Of a stretch of 64,000 bases of DNA, positions 17,275-26,559 are shown one piece after another. Under the pieces are notes generated by a model. It made no database searches. It was not told where the DNA came from and was given only the letters and a program-made list of their open reading frames with translations. The translations under genes and the position numbers were made by a program. Location of the stretch: positions 62,001 through 126,000 of the forward strand of contig CAWAED010000002.1 of the NCBI GenBank assembly GCA_963781105.1. Reading direction: 5' to 3'. Positions within the stretch are counted from its first letter, which is position 1; the number at the start of each line of letters is the position of its first letter. Source of the stretch: Palsa-295 sp963781105 (GTDB lineage Bacteria > Acidobacteriota > Terriglobia > Acidiferrales > UBA7541).

Positions 17275-18861
17275 TCATCGACCTTCTCCCAAGTTGGCGA
17301 TAAATTTGATGGCCGTGATGCTCGGCAGAAAAACGTACGCAGCGGCTTTGGTCGTTACGAAGCTCGACAGACCTTTCACCTCGATCGGCGGGCCACCATT
17401 TGCCTGAGGTATCACGAAGATGCTTTCCGCTGGGTTCTGGGTGCCAATCAGTGGATCTTTCGATTTTGGGTTAAGCCTGACGGCCCCCGCAAATTCAGCG
17501 TCATTCACCCAACGCCGCAGCACGAACTCATATTGGTTTTCGATGTTTGAGTTAATGAAATAGAAGAGAATGCCACGCTCGATGCCGTCGTAAGGTTTGT
17601 TTGGATCATAGATCGGCCCGTAAGGCAGGCCGCGACGAATAATGCGGTGAGAATTATTGCTGCCGCCGGGTTGTCCCTGGCCTGCGACTGGCTGACCTCG
17701 TGGATTGGCGCGGCGTATGTGTGCTCCAACCGGACAGCGGATCCCCTTTGGATCTCCCGAACCATCCGCTTTTACATACTCGAAATTATTCATCTGTTCG
17801 GGCGAAATCCCTCCCGCAGGGCCATCCGTGTCCGGTGACAAGACGAGAGGAACGCCGTTGCGCCATCGCCCACACATTTTTGCGGCGAGCAGTTCAGGAT
17901 CTATTTTGTCTTTGTTCGACTGTAGAAATTTTTCAAAGCCAACGACGTCCGTCTCGACCTTTTTGAAAACTGCAAAGCTACCGTTCAGGCCAAGTTTTTG
18001 CGGCTCCGGTACAACATAGTTTTCAGCGTCTCCCCGCAAGACGAAGAGCCATGGCTCGCACGGCTGCTGGTGATCAGGGTGATATCTTTCCGGGCCGCCG
18101 CGAATGGTGGTGATACTGATGCCGTCGGTGTATCCGAAGTGCAGTTTAGCAGTAGGTACGGGCTGGCCATTTTGCATTTCCATCAACGCCATCCCGTCCT
18201 GGCGCCAGATTTCTCGAAAGGCATTGTCTTCGGCAAACCAAGCGCACAACCTATCGCTGTAGCTCTTCATCGCTTCCGGGCTGATGGCATGCAGCGTCAC
18301 TAGGACGTGATCGTCCCCTTTGCCAAAGCCGTCAACCCAGTTCTGTGGCGAACTTGCTCCGGTATCTCCGACCAACTCCGCTCGTTGCGCAGCTCCTTCG
18401 ACGAACGCACCAAATGATTTGAAAGATAGCGTTGGGACGCGTTCCTTTACCTCCAGCGCAACCAGTCCGGGCCAAGTGAAACCGATGTTGAGGCAATAAT
18501 CGGGCTTGCGACGCGGGGCATCCGCGGGGTTGTCTCCCGGTCCGGGCGCGAACCCCACGTGCCAGTCCTCGGCAGTAGTGATTTGCGGGGCGTTAGATTC
18601 GTCGCCGCCTACGAGCCGTCCGAGTTGCCTGCGCGCTCGCGCCGGATTTTCCACGGTCAACAAAAAATGCCGCAGCATCGGCATTCTGTAACCGCGGAGA
18701 ATGATCCCCTGGATGTCCCCGAGGTTAAGTGCGGACTTTTCAATCGTCCCTGGGCCGCCATTCGTCTCTGGATTCTCATGCCGCTTTCGATCGAATATTC
18801 GGCGAAGAAGCCCCCAGCCCTCCTTCGCCGGTGCCACTTGTGTTTCGTTCTCCTTTGCCAA
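17275..18861 (-). CDS. DyP-type haem peroxidase
   Basis: A 528-residue dye-decolourising peroxidase, which oxidises diverse aromatics with hydrogen peroxide. Visible marks are the GxxDG motif (GYTDG, distal Asp246), proximal His381 in VGAHIRRANPR, and catalytic Arg near 409-410 (IIRRGLPYGP). The long form and the GAHIRRANPR motif fit the larger DyP subgroup. No signal peptide was seen, so it is probably cytoplasmic. The start is TTG at 18861 with AAGGAG about 7 bases upstream. It lies 46 bp downstream of the unknown two-repeat protein and is probably in one operon with it. Confidence 0.9.
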   Translation of the reverse strand: MAKENETQVAPAKEGWGLLRRIFDRKRHENPETNGGPGTIEKSALNLGDIQGIILRGYRMPMLRHFLLTVENPARARRQLGRLVGGDESNAPQITTAEDWHVGFAPGPGDNPADAPRRKPDYCLNIGFTWPGLVALEVKERVPTLSFKSFGAFVEGAAQRAELVGDTGASSPQNWVDGFGKGDDHVLVTLHAISPEAMKSYSDRLCAWFAEDNAFREIWRQDGMALMEMQNGQPVPTAKLHFGYTDGISITTIRGGPERYHPDHQQPCEPWLFVLRGDAENYVVPEPQKLGLNGSFAVFKKVETDVVGFEKFLQSNKDKIDPELLAAKMCGRWRNGVPLVLSPDTDGPAGGISPEQMNNFEYVKADGSGDPKGIRCPVGAHIRRANPRGQPVAGQGQPGGSNNSHRIIRRGLPYGPIYDPNKPYDGIERGILFYFINSNIENQYEFVLRRWVNDAEFAGAVRLNPKSKDPLIGTQNPAESIFVIPQANGGPPIEVKGLSSFVTTKAAAYVFLPSITAIKFIANLGEGR

Positions 18862-18906
18862 CGCCTATCTCCTTATTAATTCGGCTCGCGTCATGCGACG
18901 GAGCTG

Positions 18907-19758
18907 CTATCCAGTGGCCGATTGTGATTTGCGATCGCCCATTAGGGCTCGAATGTCTAGTACCGAGAGGCCTGGATAGGCGCAGTAAAATCCGATAGGC
19001 GGATAGTTGTTTTCCGCTGCCCACTGAAGGAAGGCCTGGGCGTTCTTTTCTACCGGGGTTGGCGGCCCGCCAATGACATTTGGAAAGAGAGTATTGAAAG
19101 TGAACGAGGTTTTTTCCGCGAAGTCCTGGATGTACTTCTCGAAAGAACCATCGAAGATTGTGAAGAAGCCTATGTGGTTGTTCTCAAAGGGCACAAAATG
19201 CGAGACATGCACCGTCCCAACAGCAGTCAACGCATTATGTCCCTTCTCTCCTATCAAGGCCGGCCCGAGCAGCTTCAACGCAAAGCCTTGCACACGTGAC
19301 TTGAAGACCATGTATGTCAGGAGGGGACTCTGCGGGGTATTGCCCGTAAAGCCCGCCGCACGAGCGGCTACCTTGATGTCCTGAACTGAAGCGTCGTCGT
19401 AAGCGAAATACGTATCCAGGGGCTCGCGGACATGACGCTTCAGCCATTTGGTGACGGCCTGAGAGTTACTAGCCACGGGCGTGGCCGGAGGGGCTTCGAC
19501 GTGTTTGAAGATGGCGTCAAGCAGTGGGCCAGCAGTCTCCACGAGCCGTTCAATATGCTTATCCACCTCGCCATCAATATCCGAAAGGAACAGAAGCTTC
19601 TCGTCGCCCTTCACCATGAAACGAGAGAAATGGACAGTACCGAGGCTGTCCTGCGTTTTCGCGAAATCGGGCATCAACGGGGGCAGCTCTTCGGTTAGCG
19701 CGCTGGCGCTAGCGGGCCCCTTAATCGAGAAGTCAATCGTGAGATGACTTTGGCTCAT
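18907..19758 (-). CDS. Unknown two-repeat protein next to DyP peroxidase (family copy 1)
   Basis: 283 residues from ATG 19758 (MSQSHLTIDF), with AAAGGAG about 8 bases upstream; the longer frame to 19830 lacks support. I do not recognise a named family. There is an internal duplication: GTVHFSRFMVKGDEKLLFLS followed by an HIERL helix is mirrored by GTVHVSHFVPFENNHIGFFT followed by a KYIQDF helix. The strand-helix pattern suggests two ferredoxin-like (dimeric alpha/beta-barrel) units, the same broad fold as DyP and EthD, but this is inference. Two further copies lie at 23462-23830 (truncated) and 30802-31653. A conserved inverted-repeat element sits 120 bp upstream. Confidence 0.65.
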   Translation of the reverse strand: MSQSHLTIDFSIKGPASASALTEELPPLMPDFAKTQDSLGTVHFSRFMVKGDEKLLFLSDIDGEVDKHIERLVETAGPLLDAIFKHVEAPPATPVASNSQAVTKWLKRHVREPLDTYFAYDDASVQDIKVAARAAGFTGNTPQSPLLTYMVFKSRVQGFALKLLGPALIGEKGHNALTAVGTVHVSHFVPFENNHIGFFTIFDGSFEKYIQDFAEKTSFTFNTLFPNVIGGPPTPVEKNAQAFLQWAAENNYPPIGFYCAYPGLSVLDIRALMGDRKSQSATG

Positions 19759-19877
19759 ATGGCATTCTCCTTTTGGGTCGGAATGGTCAGGGGGAGCGTC
19801 TCGTCTCCGCGGACCGGCCACCTGCCTCACCCGAACCCTTAGTGACGTGGGATTCTGAATCGGGCTTTCCCGGTTGC

Positions 19878-19894
19878 AACTGTCAAAAAATGAC
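19878..19894 (-). promoter_or_regulatory. Dispersed inverted-repeat element, copy 2
   Basis: Plus strand reads AACTGTCAAAAAATGAC (GTCA-N5-TGAC, one base longer than the rest). It faces the minus-strand two-repeat gene 120 bp away and gives TTGACA in that direction. Confidence 0.5.
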
Positions 19895-19927
19895 TACTCC
19901 TGAACCCGGCCGCGAGGGAGCGTTTGC

Positions 19928-21055
19928 TTACGCCCTCTGCTGCTGATCGATTAGCTCGTTCGGACTGGAAGGTTCTTTTTGCGGCTGCTGGTTGATCTGC
20001 CGCCGCACTTCAGCCGATCGCCGGTAGACCTCACGCCGCAACGTCATAATCTCGCCCATAGGGACGTGATCGTCACGCGTTCTCCATGGCGAAATCGAGA
20101 TCCGGTCAGCGACGTCCAGATTGGCGGGCGATGAAATATCCTGCTTCGGAATATGAATGATGGCGATCTTCGTAAACGGAGAAAGCATTTCTGACCACTC
20201 GATCGAGGTATTTTGGATGGGCATTCGCAAAGGATCGACACACAACTGCGCTTGCAGTTCGAAGCTGTAATCGTGCTCGCCAATCTCCGCCACGAGCGAG
20301 TCGCGCACCGCTTCCGGGTTCGTCAGGGGATTCAGGTCGCGGATTCGCACCTGCGCAGCGGCAGATGGCTCCGGACTGAGGCGCAATTTCGCGACGTACT
20401 CGCCGTGGCGCACCGCACCCTGGGTCCAGTAACTCGAAAGGAGAGGGTTGCGCCACGGCGTCTTGCCTAAAGCCATGACTGCGAAGAGTTCATCCCAAAG
20501 CCACTGGTCAGGCGGCAACGTTCCTTCACGTGTAAGGAAATCGTGAAGCCAGGTCTTCGCGGTCCGAGGATCCATAAGCGGCGCGGGCAGCGCATCGAAT
20601 AAGCGCTCAATTACGACGTAGTCCTTCGCGGTATTAGCGAAGAACGTTGGAGCGTTGATCATCGCATAGTCGAAGTTGCTGACCCCCGACTCGTTCTCGA
20701 TGAGGGAGCGCCCGGGAACCCGGAAAAACTTCAAACCCGTGCCGAATATCGGACCAAGCATCGCATCCGGCCCTAGATGGCCGAGGCCGTTCGAAAAACG
20801 GATTACGGCCTCGTAGGTGGCCGGAGTTGCGTAGATGCCCTGCGCATATTCCGGGGCCAAGCCGCTTTCGATTTTGACGGAGGCCCGAACGATGCCATAA
20901 CTTTTGGCGTGCGCAAAGCGCACCGCGCGTCTCTGCCTCTCTTTCTCGTAGGAAGCCTTGACCGTCTGCTCCACCGAATTGACGATCATCGCGATCTCTG
21001 GTGCGTAAGTGGATTCTGGAATCTGCGAAATGTCTTTGAAGCGTATCGGCGGCAT
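19928..21055 (-). CDS. Catalase-family (catalase-like) haem protein
   Basis: 375 residues, shorter than classical catalase. RFAHAKSYGIVRASVKI carries the distal-His region (His49), followed by AVIRFSNGLGHLGPDAMLGP, GTGLKFFRVPG and NFDYAMINAPTFFANTAKDY. These match the catalase-related clade that includes allene-oxide-synthase-like and uncharacterised proteins. Near the C-terminus ISISPWRTRDDHVPMGEIMT and LRREVYRRSAEVR hold the region of the proximal Tyr ligand. The ATG at 21055 has GGAAGG 5 bases upstream. It lies upstream of the two-repeat protein and the DyP peroxidase in the same direction, suggesting a peroxide-related module. The true reaction is unknown. Confidence 0.75.
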   Translation of the reverse strand: MPPIRFKDISQIPESTYAPEIAMIVNSVEQTVKASYEKERQRRAVRFAHAKSYGIVRASVKIESGLAPEYAQGIYATPATYEAVIRFSNGLGHLGPDAMLGPIFGTGLKFFRVPGRSLIENESGVSNFDYAMINAPTFFANTAKDYVVIERLFDALPAPLMDPRTAKTWLHDFLTREGTLPPDQWLWDELFAVMALGKTPWRNPLLSSYWTQGAVRHGEYVAKLRLSPEPSAAAQVRIRDLNPLTNPEAVRDSLVAEIGEHDYSFELQAQLCVDPLRMPIQNTSIEWSEMLSPFTKIAIIHIPKQDISSPANLDVADRISISPWRTRDDHVPMGEIMTLRREVYRRSAEVRRQINQQPQKEPSSPNELIDQQQRA

Positions 21056-21190
21056 TGGTACCTTCCTGACTCTTTAAGCAGATTTTGTTTTTTACACGTT
21101 CTCCCGGCAAGCCAGCATAGTGCGCGCTAAGGCTTTGGAGGAAGCAGTGCTCAGCACTCTCGAGTCGTTCAAATTGGCGACCGCCCACTC

Positions 21191-22150
21191 TTACGGTGTC
21201 GGCACCACTTGGTAAAGCACGCCGTTCGCGCCATAGGACGGACTGAACCAGGTGTTGCCGCACAAATAATAAGTTCCACCTGCCGAGACGTGGGGGCTGA
21301 TGCAGCCCGCAGGTAGCGCCGCATAAACTGCGCCCATTTGATACGCGCCATTGGCGGCGCCGGCGGGAGCGGCACTCGCATGGGCAGCGGCGACATTCGC
21401 ATTCGCGGCGGCGGCATTGGCATTCGCGGCTGCTGCATTCGCGTTGGAAGCCGCAGCGTTGGCGTTCGCTGTGTTCGCGTTGGAGGCGCCGGCGGAGTAA
21501 CCTGCATTGTAGGAGCTCGCGCTTTCAGAGCTGGCCTTGGAAGAGGCTGCAGCGGCGCCGACGGCCACGCCGACTACGACGCCGGCGGCTGCGGCACCCG
21601 CAGTCGAGCCGGAGGTGCAGTTGTAGCATGTTGTTCCGTAGTACGCCGCGGTAGCAGGTGGGTGGTACGCATAGTAAGTAGCAGGTGGATAATAGGCAGC
21701 GGGTGGATGATATGCATAGGCTGCCTGGCCAGAGGAAGTTGTAGCAACGGTGCCGTAACCCGCGTAATGTGTCGCGCTGCCACCATATGCGTTGGTGGCA
21801 GTCGTGGTCCCAGACCCTTCCGCATGATATGCAGAGCCACCATATGCGTTGGTGGCGGACGTTCCCTGTCCGGCGGTGTGCGTCGCGCTACCGCCGTAGG
21901 CATTGGTGGCCGTGGTCTTTCCAGATCCTTCCGCATGAGACGCAGAGCCGCCATAGGCGTTGGTGGCGGTGGTTCCTTGTCCGGCGGTGTGCGTTGCGCT
22001 GCCACCGTAAGCATTGGTGCGCGTGGTGGAATTGCCGCTGTGGTAAGTGGAACCGCCGCCCCAGGCATTTTTGTGTGCCTGGGCCCGGGCCGTCCCGCAG
22101 AAGACCAAGCTGATTGTCAGACTTACTACGCTAACGATTATCTTCTTCAT
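21191..22150 (-). CDS. Secreted Gly/Ala-rich repeat protein
   Basis: About 319 residues from ATG 22150; GAGAGG lies upstream and a signal peptide follows (IIVSVVSLTISLVFCGTARA). The longer frame to 22258 overlaps the preceding gene and is unlikely. The N-terminal third contains about six NAYGGS(A)-type units alternating THTAGQGT and SHAEGSG spacers. A Tyr-Pro-His stretch, a TCYNC pair, a Gly/Ala hydrophobic zone and an Asn-Ala repeat (SNANAAAANANAAA) follow. A C-terminal domain has two Cys (AALPAGCISPHVSAGGTYYL, then CGNTWFSP). It is probably exported; function unknown. It lies 19 bp downstream of the DUF2092 gene. Confidence 0.7.
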   Translation of the reverse strand: MKKIIVSVVSLTISLVFCGTARAQAHKNAWGGGSTYHSGNSTTRTNAYGGSATHTAGQGTTATNAYGGSASHAEGSGKTTATNAYGGSATHTAGQGTSATNAYGGSAYHAEGSGTTTATNAYGGSATHYAGYGTVATTSSGQAAYAYHPPAAYYPPATYYAYHPPATAAYYGTTCYNCTSGSTAGAAAAGVVVGVAVGAAAASSKASSESASSYNAGYSAGASNANTANANAAASNANAAAANANAAAANANVAAAHASAAPAGAANGAYQMGAVYAALPAGCISPHVSAGGTYYLCGNTWFSPSYGANGVLYQVVPTP

Positions 22151-22169
22151 GGCGTGATTTCCTCTCACA

Positions 22170-23063
22170 TTACTGTTGCCCTTTGGGTCCTTTCTCTTTA
22201 GCCGGAGGCGCGCCCGGCGCTGTATTTCCCGGCTGAGGCTCGGCCTGGAGGTGAGCAAAGGGAATGCGTTTTGCGTTCGCGGTGTCCGAGGGCGCGAAGG
22301 CCTCGGAGGGAACAGGGGCGTCGAGTTTCCAATTGGAGAACTCTACTTCGCCGCGCAAATGGTCCGGATCATCGAGAAAAATTGCGCGGGCCATCCGCGG
22401 AAGTTTGTCCTCGCTTCCAACCCACAGCTGGATGAACACGCCGTTGTCAATGTACGCCACCATGTCCGTAGTCGTTCCCGCAACAACGTGGGATTGGCCG
22501 ATGTAATAGGCAAGCGTCAACCCCTGGGACATGTCCTTATAGGGGTCGGCGACGATCAAGTCGGTGAAATTGAAGAAGATCCCGGCGGAATGGTAGGCGG
22601 CTTCCAACATGGCGTCAATCGTCGGCGGCGCATCAGCAACCGCGAGCAGATTCGCCGCAGGCGCGTAGGCCATCATGGACTTGCCGTCGTAATAGAACTC
22701 CGAGGCTGGACCGTCACCAGAGGTGATCACACTCAGCTTGTCAGGCCTTTGGAGCGTGGCGTCTGCCTTTGTTGCATAGGCAAGGGGAGGGCCCTGGCGG
22801 CTTGGCGACTCGGCGAGTTGCACCGCGGTGAACGACAGGGTATGCGCAGCAGCCAAGCGTTCGCTCACAGCCTTGAGTAGTTCGATCGCCTTGGGCTCGA
22901 GGTCCGGTTTGGGCGGAGTGGCAGGGGACTTCTTAGCCGGGGTGGTTTTGTTCTTCGCTGCGGGCGGCGTTGTATTTTGGGCACTCGTGGCGCCGGCCAC
23001 GATCAAGAGAGCCACCACGGACATCAGCATGGCCGTTTCAAACCTCTTAAGCTGGATTTTCAT
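22170..23063 (-). CDS. DUF2092-family secreted protein
   Basis: About 297 residues from ATG 23063 with a GAGGAA Shine-Dalgarno. After the signal peptide (AMLMSVVALLIVAGATSAQ) comes a Pro/Lys-rich linker, then a LolA-like fold typical of DUF2092: KAVSERLAAAHTLSFTAVQL, RPDKLSVITSGDG, FYYDGKSMMAYAP and the late strand EVEFSNWKLDAPVP. It is likely periplasmic. It belongs to a three-gene minus-strand run with the small secreted protein at 23108 and the repeat protein at 21191. Families of this kind are thought to handle lipoproteins or lipids, but no reaction is known. Confidence 0.75.
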   Translation of the reverse strand: MKIQLKRFETAMLMSVVALLIVAGATSAQNTTPPAAKNKTTPAKKSPATPPKPDLEPKAIELLKAVSERLAAAHTLSFTAVQLAESPSRQGPPLAYATKADATLQRPDKLSVITSGDGPASEFYYDGKSMMAYAPAANLLAVADAPPTIDAMLEAAYHSAGIFFNFTDLIVADPYKDMSQGLTLAYYIGQSHVVAGTTTDMVAYIDNGVFIQLWVGSEDKLPRMARAIFLDDPDHLRGEVEFSNWKLDAPVPSEAFAPSDTANAKRIPFAHLQAEPQPGNTAPGAPPAKEKGPKGQQ

Positions 23064-23107
23064 GAAATTCCTCAGACAACAGCTTGAAACCCATGATCCA
23101 AATACTT

Positions 23108-23440
23108 CTAGGGAATCATCCCGCACTCAAACATCTTGTTCGCGACCGGCGCCGCAACCTTGTTGATAAATATGGTGCGCATCTCCGGATTACTCTTAAG
23201 AAATGCGATGGCTTTTTGTTCTTCAGCGCTTGGTGGAGCTTTTTCGCTTTTCTTCACCCACAATTGCTCGCATGTAGATCCTTGGTACTTCTGGATCACC
23301 TTCGCGGCGACCTTGTCCAGGATCGGGTGTTGGTCTTGTGCCTGGGCTTCGGCGTGGTTGGGACGAACTAGCGCGAACGCCAATACAAGAGCTGCGACAA
23401 GCGAAACTGTCGCAATCCAGCGGATGCAATGATTAGTCAT
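23108..23440 (-). CDS. Small secreted protein of unknown function
   Basis: 110 residues with a signal peptide (about 1-32, WIATVSLVAALVLAFALV, cleavage near AEA). The mature part has two Cys (STCEQLW near the middle, MFECGMIP at the C-terminus) that could form a disulfide. It is mostly helical by composition. It is first in a minus-strand run with the DUF2092 and Gly/Ala-rich genes (45 bp to the next start). I cannot assign a family. Confidence 0.65.
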   Translation of the reverse strand: MTNHCIRWIATVSLVAALVLAFALVRPNHAEAQAQDQHPILDKVAAKVIQKYQGSTCEQLWVKKSEKAPPSAEEQKAIAFLKSNPEMRTIFINKVAAPVANKMFECGMIP

Positions 23441-23461
23441 GCTGTCCTCCTATAGCAAAAT

Positions 23462-23830
23462 TCAGACCGGCTTCGACTCGATATCCGCAACGGCAGCTTC
23501 GCTGCCAACTACCCTCAATTTGATGACGGCCTGAGAGTTACTAGCCACCGGCGTGGCCGGAGGGGCTTCCACGTGTTTGAAGATGAAGTCAAACACCGGG
23601 CCAGCACTCTCCACGAGCCGTTCAATATGCTTGTCGATCTCGCCGTCAACGTCCGAAAGGAACAGAAGCTTCTCGTCGCCCTTGACCATGAAACGGGAGA
23701 AATGCACGGTACCGAGGTTATCCTGCGCTTTTGCCAGATCGGACATCAGCGGAGGCAGCTCCTCGGTTAGCGCCTTAGCGCTGGCTGGCGCCCTGATCGG
23801 AAAGTCAATCGTGAGATAATTTTGGCTCAT
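23462..23830 (-). pseudogene. Truncated copy of the two-repeat protein family (copy 2)
   Basis: 122 codons. Residues 1 to about 103 match copies 1 and 3, then after SNSQAVIK the frame runs into an unrelated tail, so the second repeat is missing. DNA from 23521 to about 23774 is almost identical to 31344-31597 (I saw two differences), while the first ~55 bp of the gene resemble the 19758 copy more. That patchwork suggests recent duplication or gene conversion followed by deletion. It retains a start, a Shine-Dalgarno-like sequence and the upstream inverted-repeat element, so a half-length protein could still be made. Confidence 0.6.
23521..23774 (-). repeat. ~254-bp near-identical duplication (partner 31344-31597)
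   Basis: Collinear with 31344-31597, with only two visible base differences. Similarity falls sharply on both sides, as expected for gene conversion. Confidence 0.75.
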
Positions 23831-23951
23831 ATGGCGTTTCCCTTTGGACGGTCAGAACGGTTCAGGGCAAAAGGGAGTCTCTGCGGGAGTTGGCCACCCT
23901 GGCCTGATCCCTGAGTGACGCCGGATTCTAGATCGCCGTTCCCCCGCCTAC

Positions 23952-23967
23952 AACTGTCAAAACTACC
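23952..23967 (-). promoter_or_regulatory. Dispersed inverted-repeat element, copy 3
   Basis: Plus strand reads AACTGTCAAAACTACC; it lies 122 bp upstream of the minus-strand start at 23830 and gives TTTTGACA toward that gene. Confidence 0.5.
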
Positions 23968-24264
23968 AAAGGCGGGTCTTGAGATCTCTTGAAACCGCCG
24001 GCCTCGTTAGAGATAACGCGGTTGCTGGACAAATAGCTTCGTGGCCCAAAACCAGGTCGTTTCATCCCGGCCGGCCCAAAGAGTACCGTTCTTATAATTT
24101 GCATTGAGAGAAACTGGCTGCACACGTTGACTGCCTTGTGCGCGCGGCCTAAGATGCCGCTCCAAGGGCGGGCTCTCGCCCAGGACCCCTACCAGAGGAC
24201 TGGGGTGGCTCCTAACGGCACTCCACTCGGGTTTTCACTTTGCATTGAAGAACCGGAGGCCACC

Positions 24265-26505
24265 ATGAACTCCCATAAAGCCCTTGAAAGCGGTTTGTCA
24301 CGTCTGCATTTCCTCTCGCTAGGGATTAGCCTTCTTATTGTCGCCGTAATGGTTTTCTCGCAACTCGCCTTTGCCCAAACGGATACGCAAGCACCCAAGC
24401 GGCTGAAGATCGGAGTTGCGCTCGAGGGCGGCGGCGCACTCGGTCTGGCCCACATCGGTGTGCTGAAGTGGTTTGAACAGCACCACATTCCGGTCGACTA
24501 CATCGCCGGGACAAGCATGGGCGGCCTAGTGGGAGGGTTGTACGCGACTGGCAAAAGCCCGGACGATCTCGAACGAATTGTGAAAAGGATGAACTGGCCA
24601 TTTATCATTGGCGGTGAAACGCCTTACGGAGATCTTTCTTTCCGTCGCAAGGAGGACGCGCGAGCGATTCCCACCAACTTGGTCATTGGGTTCAAGCGAG
24701 GAGTGTCCCTTCCTTCCGGATTGAATGCGGGGCATCAAATCAGCCTGATCATCGACCATGAAACACTGGCTTACTCGGCTGTGAGATCCTTCGACGATTT
24801 GCCCATTCCTTTCCGCTGTGTCTCGACGGAGCTAATTTCCGGGAAAGCGCATGTATTTGAGGATGGTCCAATTGGCCAGGCGATGCGGTCCACAATGTCC
24901 CTGCCGGGAATCTTCGCTCCCGTGCGCGACGGAGATCGCTTATATGTGGACGGGTCCTTGGTAGACAACCTGCCTACTGACCTGGTGCGTGATATGCACC
25001 CTGATGTCGTGATTGCTGTTCACCTCCAGGTTTCTCCCGTGAGCGCTGAGGAAATCCAGTCACTCTTCAGTGTCCTCACCCGCTCTATCACAGTCGGGAT
25101 CGCAAGCACAGAGCTTCGCGGGATGGAGGGCGCAGACATCGTAATCAAGGCAGATGTGCAGAAATTCACCAGTCTGGAGTACGACAAGGCAGAGGAGTTG
25201 ATCCAGAAGGGAATGGAAGCGGCTGAGGAAAAATCCCAAATCCTGCGGCCTTACTCCCTCGATCAGGCCGCCTGGGACGAATACGTCGCACAGCGCGATG
25301 CGCGGAAGAAAGGAACCGCAAGCGTTCCACGGTTTGTGAAAGTAGAAGGAACGAATGCTGATGCGGAGCAGAAGATACAGAAATTCCTGCAACCACTGGT
25401 GGGCCAGCCAATCGACACGCTTCAGTTGGACACATTTCTAACCCGTTTGACCGGGGTGGGCCTCTTCGATAGCGTTTCCTACGGTTTGACCCAGAATGAG
25501 GGTGAGGTGGGCCTGCTGGTCACTGTCCACGAAAAGACTTACGCCCCGCCGGTTCTCCAGCTCGGCGCCGAAATCGATGGGGCGCAACCAGACAACGTAA
25601 CCTTTACGCAGGCAGGACGGCTGACTCTTATCGACATCGCGGGCTTCGGTTCTGAATTGCGCACGGACTTTCAATTTGGAAATACCTTCGGGATTGACAT
25701 AGAGTTTTACAAGAGATTTAGTCAGACTTCGAAATGGTTCTTCGCACCACAGGTCAGCGCAAGCAATGCTGGGGAGAGGATCTACTCCAACGGCGACCCA
25801 ACGGCGGAGTATCGCCTTGGGCACGCGGCATTCAATTTCGACGTCGGCTATGCGCTCAGCAGGTTCAGCGAAGTGCGCGCCGGCTATGAAATCGGATACC
25901 TGGATGCGCATCTGAAGTTGGGCACGCCGCAGTTTGCCTCCGTCAGCGGGAGAGTCGGCGCTACGCGCTTCCGCTTCGCTACCGACCATACTGATAATCC
26001 GATCATTCCTCGCCGTGGTTATTTGGGAGAGCTGGATTTCCATTGGGTGGATACAAGCCCCGGAGCGCCCGCTGGGTTTCCAACTCTAGAGGCGAGAGCC
26101 GATTTCTTCAAACCCGTCTCGCGGCCCGCTTCCGTCTTCCTGCTTGCTCAAGCCGGGTCCACTCTGGGCACCAACGCAACCGGCATTCCACAATACTTTC
26201 TCGGTGCGACAGCCGGTTGGCTTGCTTATGGCGAAAACGAGCTGCGAGGGAATCAGTATTATCTCTTCCGGGCCGGATACCTACACAACCTGTTCACTCT
26301 TCCGCCCTTCGTCGGCCAGGGCGTTTACGCCGTCACGTTTTTCGAGATTGGAAAGATGTTTAATGCGCCGGACGTAAGCAGACTCCCCACCGACGGGGCG
26401 GCCGGGGTGATCGCACAGACTTCGTTTGGGCCGTTGTTCATCGGGGGAAGCGTCGGGGACACAGGTCATGCCAAGTGGTTCTTCGCTCTCGGCCGGGTGT
26501 TTTAG
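24265..26505 (+). CDS. Patatin-like phospholipase fused to POTRA and outer-membrane barrel
   Basis: 746 residues from ATG 24265, which has GGAGG 7 bases upstream; the frame opens earlier at 24127 without support. Order: signal peptide (about 18-38), patatin domain with oxyanion GGGALGLAHIG, nucleophile Ser84 in GTSMGG and a DGS motif near residue 235 (LYVDGSLVDNLPTDL), one POTRA-like domain (FVKVEGTNADAEQKIQKFL...), then a BamA/TpsB-type barrel. This resembles type Vd (PlpD-like) autotransporters, where the barrel displays or releases the lipase. It precedes the Lnb-domain gene by 54 bp, suggesting an operon acting on envelope lipids. Confidence 0.88.
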   Translation: MNSHKALESGLSRLHFLSLGISLLIVAVMVFSQLAFAQTDTQAPKRLKIGVALEGGGALGLAHIGVLKWFEQHHIPVDYIAGTSMGGLVGGLYATGKSPDDLERIVKRMNWPFIIGGETPYGDLSFRRKEDARAIPTNLVIGFKRGVSLPSGLNAGHQISLIIDHETLAYSAVRSFDDLPIPFRCVSTELISGKAHVFEDGPIGQAMRSTMSLPGIFAPVRDGDRLYVDGSLVDNLPTDLVRDMHPDVVIAVHLQVSPVSAEEIQSLFSVLTRSITVGIASTELRGMEGADIVIKADVQKFTSLEYDKAEELIQKGMEAAEEKSQILRPYSLDQAAWDEYVAQRDARKKGTASVPRFVKVEGTNADAEQKIQKFLQPLVGQPIDTLQLDTFLTRLTGVGLFDSVSYGLTQNEGEVGLLVTVHEKTYAPPVLQLGAEIDGAQPDNVTFTQAGRLTLIDIAGFGSELRTDFQFGNTFGIDIEFYKRFSQTSKWFFAPQVSASNAGERIYSNGDPTAEYRLGHAAFNFDVGYALSRFSEVRAGYEIGYLDAHLKLGTPQFASVSGRVGATRFRFATDHTDNPIIPRRGYLGELDFHWVDTSPGAPAGFPTLEARADFFKPVSRPASVFLLAQAGSTLGTNATGIPQYFLGATAGWLAYGENELRGNQYYLFRAGYLHNLFTLPPFVGQGVYAVTFFEIGKMFNAPDVSRLPTDGAAGVIAQTSFGPLFIGGSVGDTGHAKWFFALGRVF

Positions 26506-26559
26506 CCTGTTCATACGCTCGATTCCAGGCGGTGGCGACCCAACAAAGAGGTGGAACAC

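Noticed and set aside
21338..22201. A 287-codon plus-strand ORF
   Set aside because: It is the antisense of the Gly/Ala-rich repeat gene; repetitive GC-rich codons keep the opposite frame open, and it has no Shine-Dalgarno or protein-like pattern.
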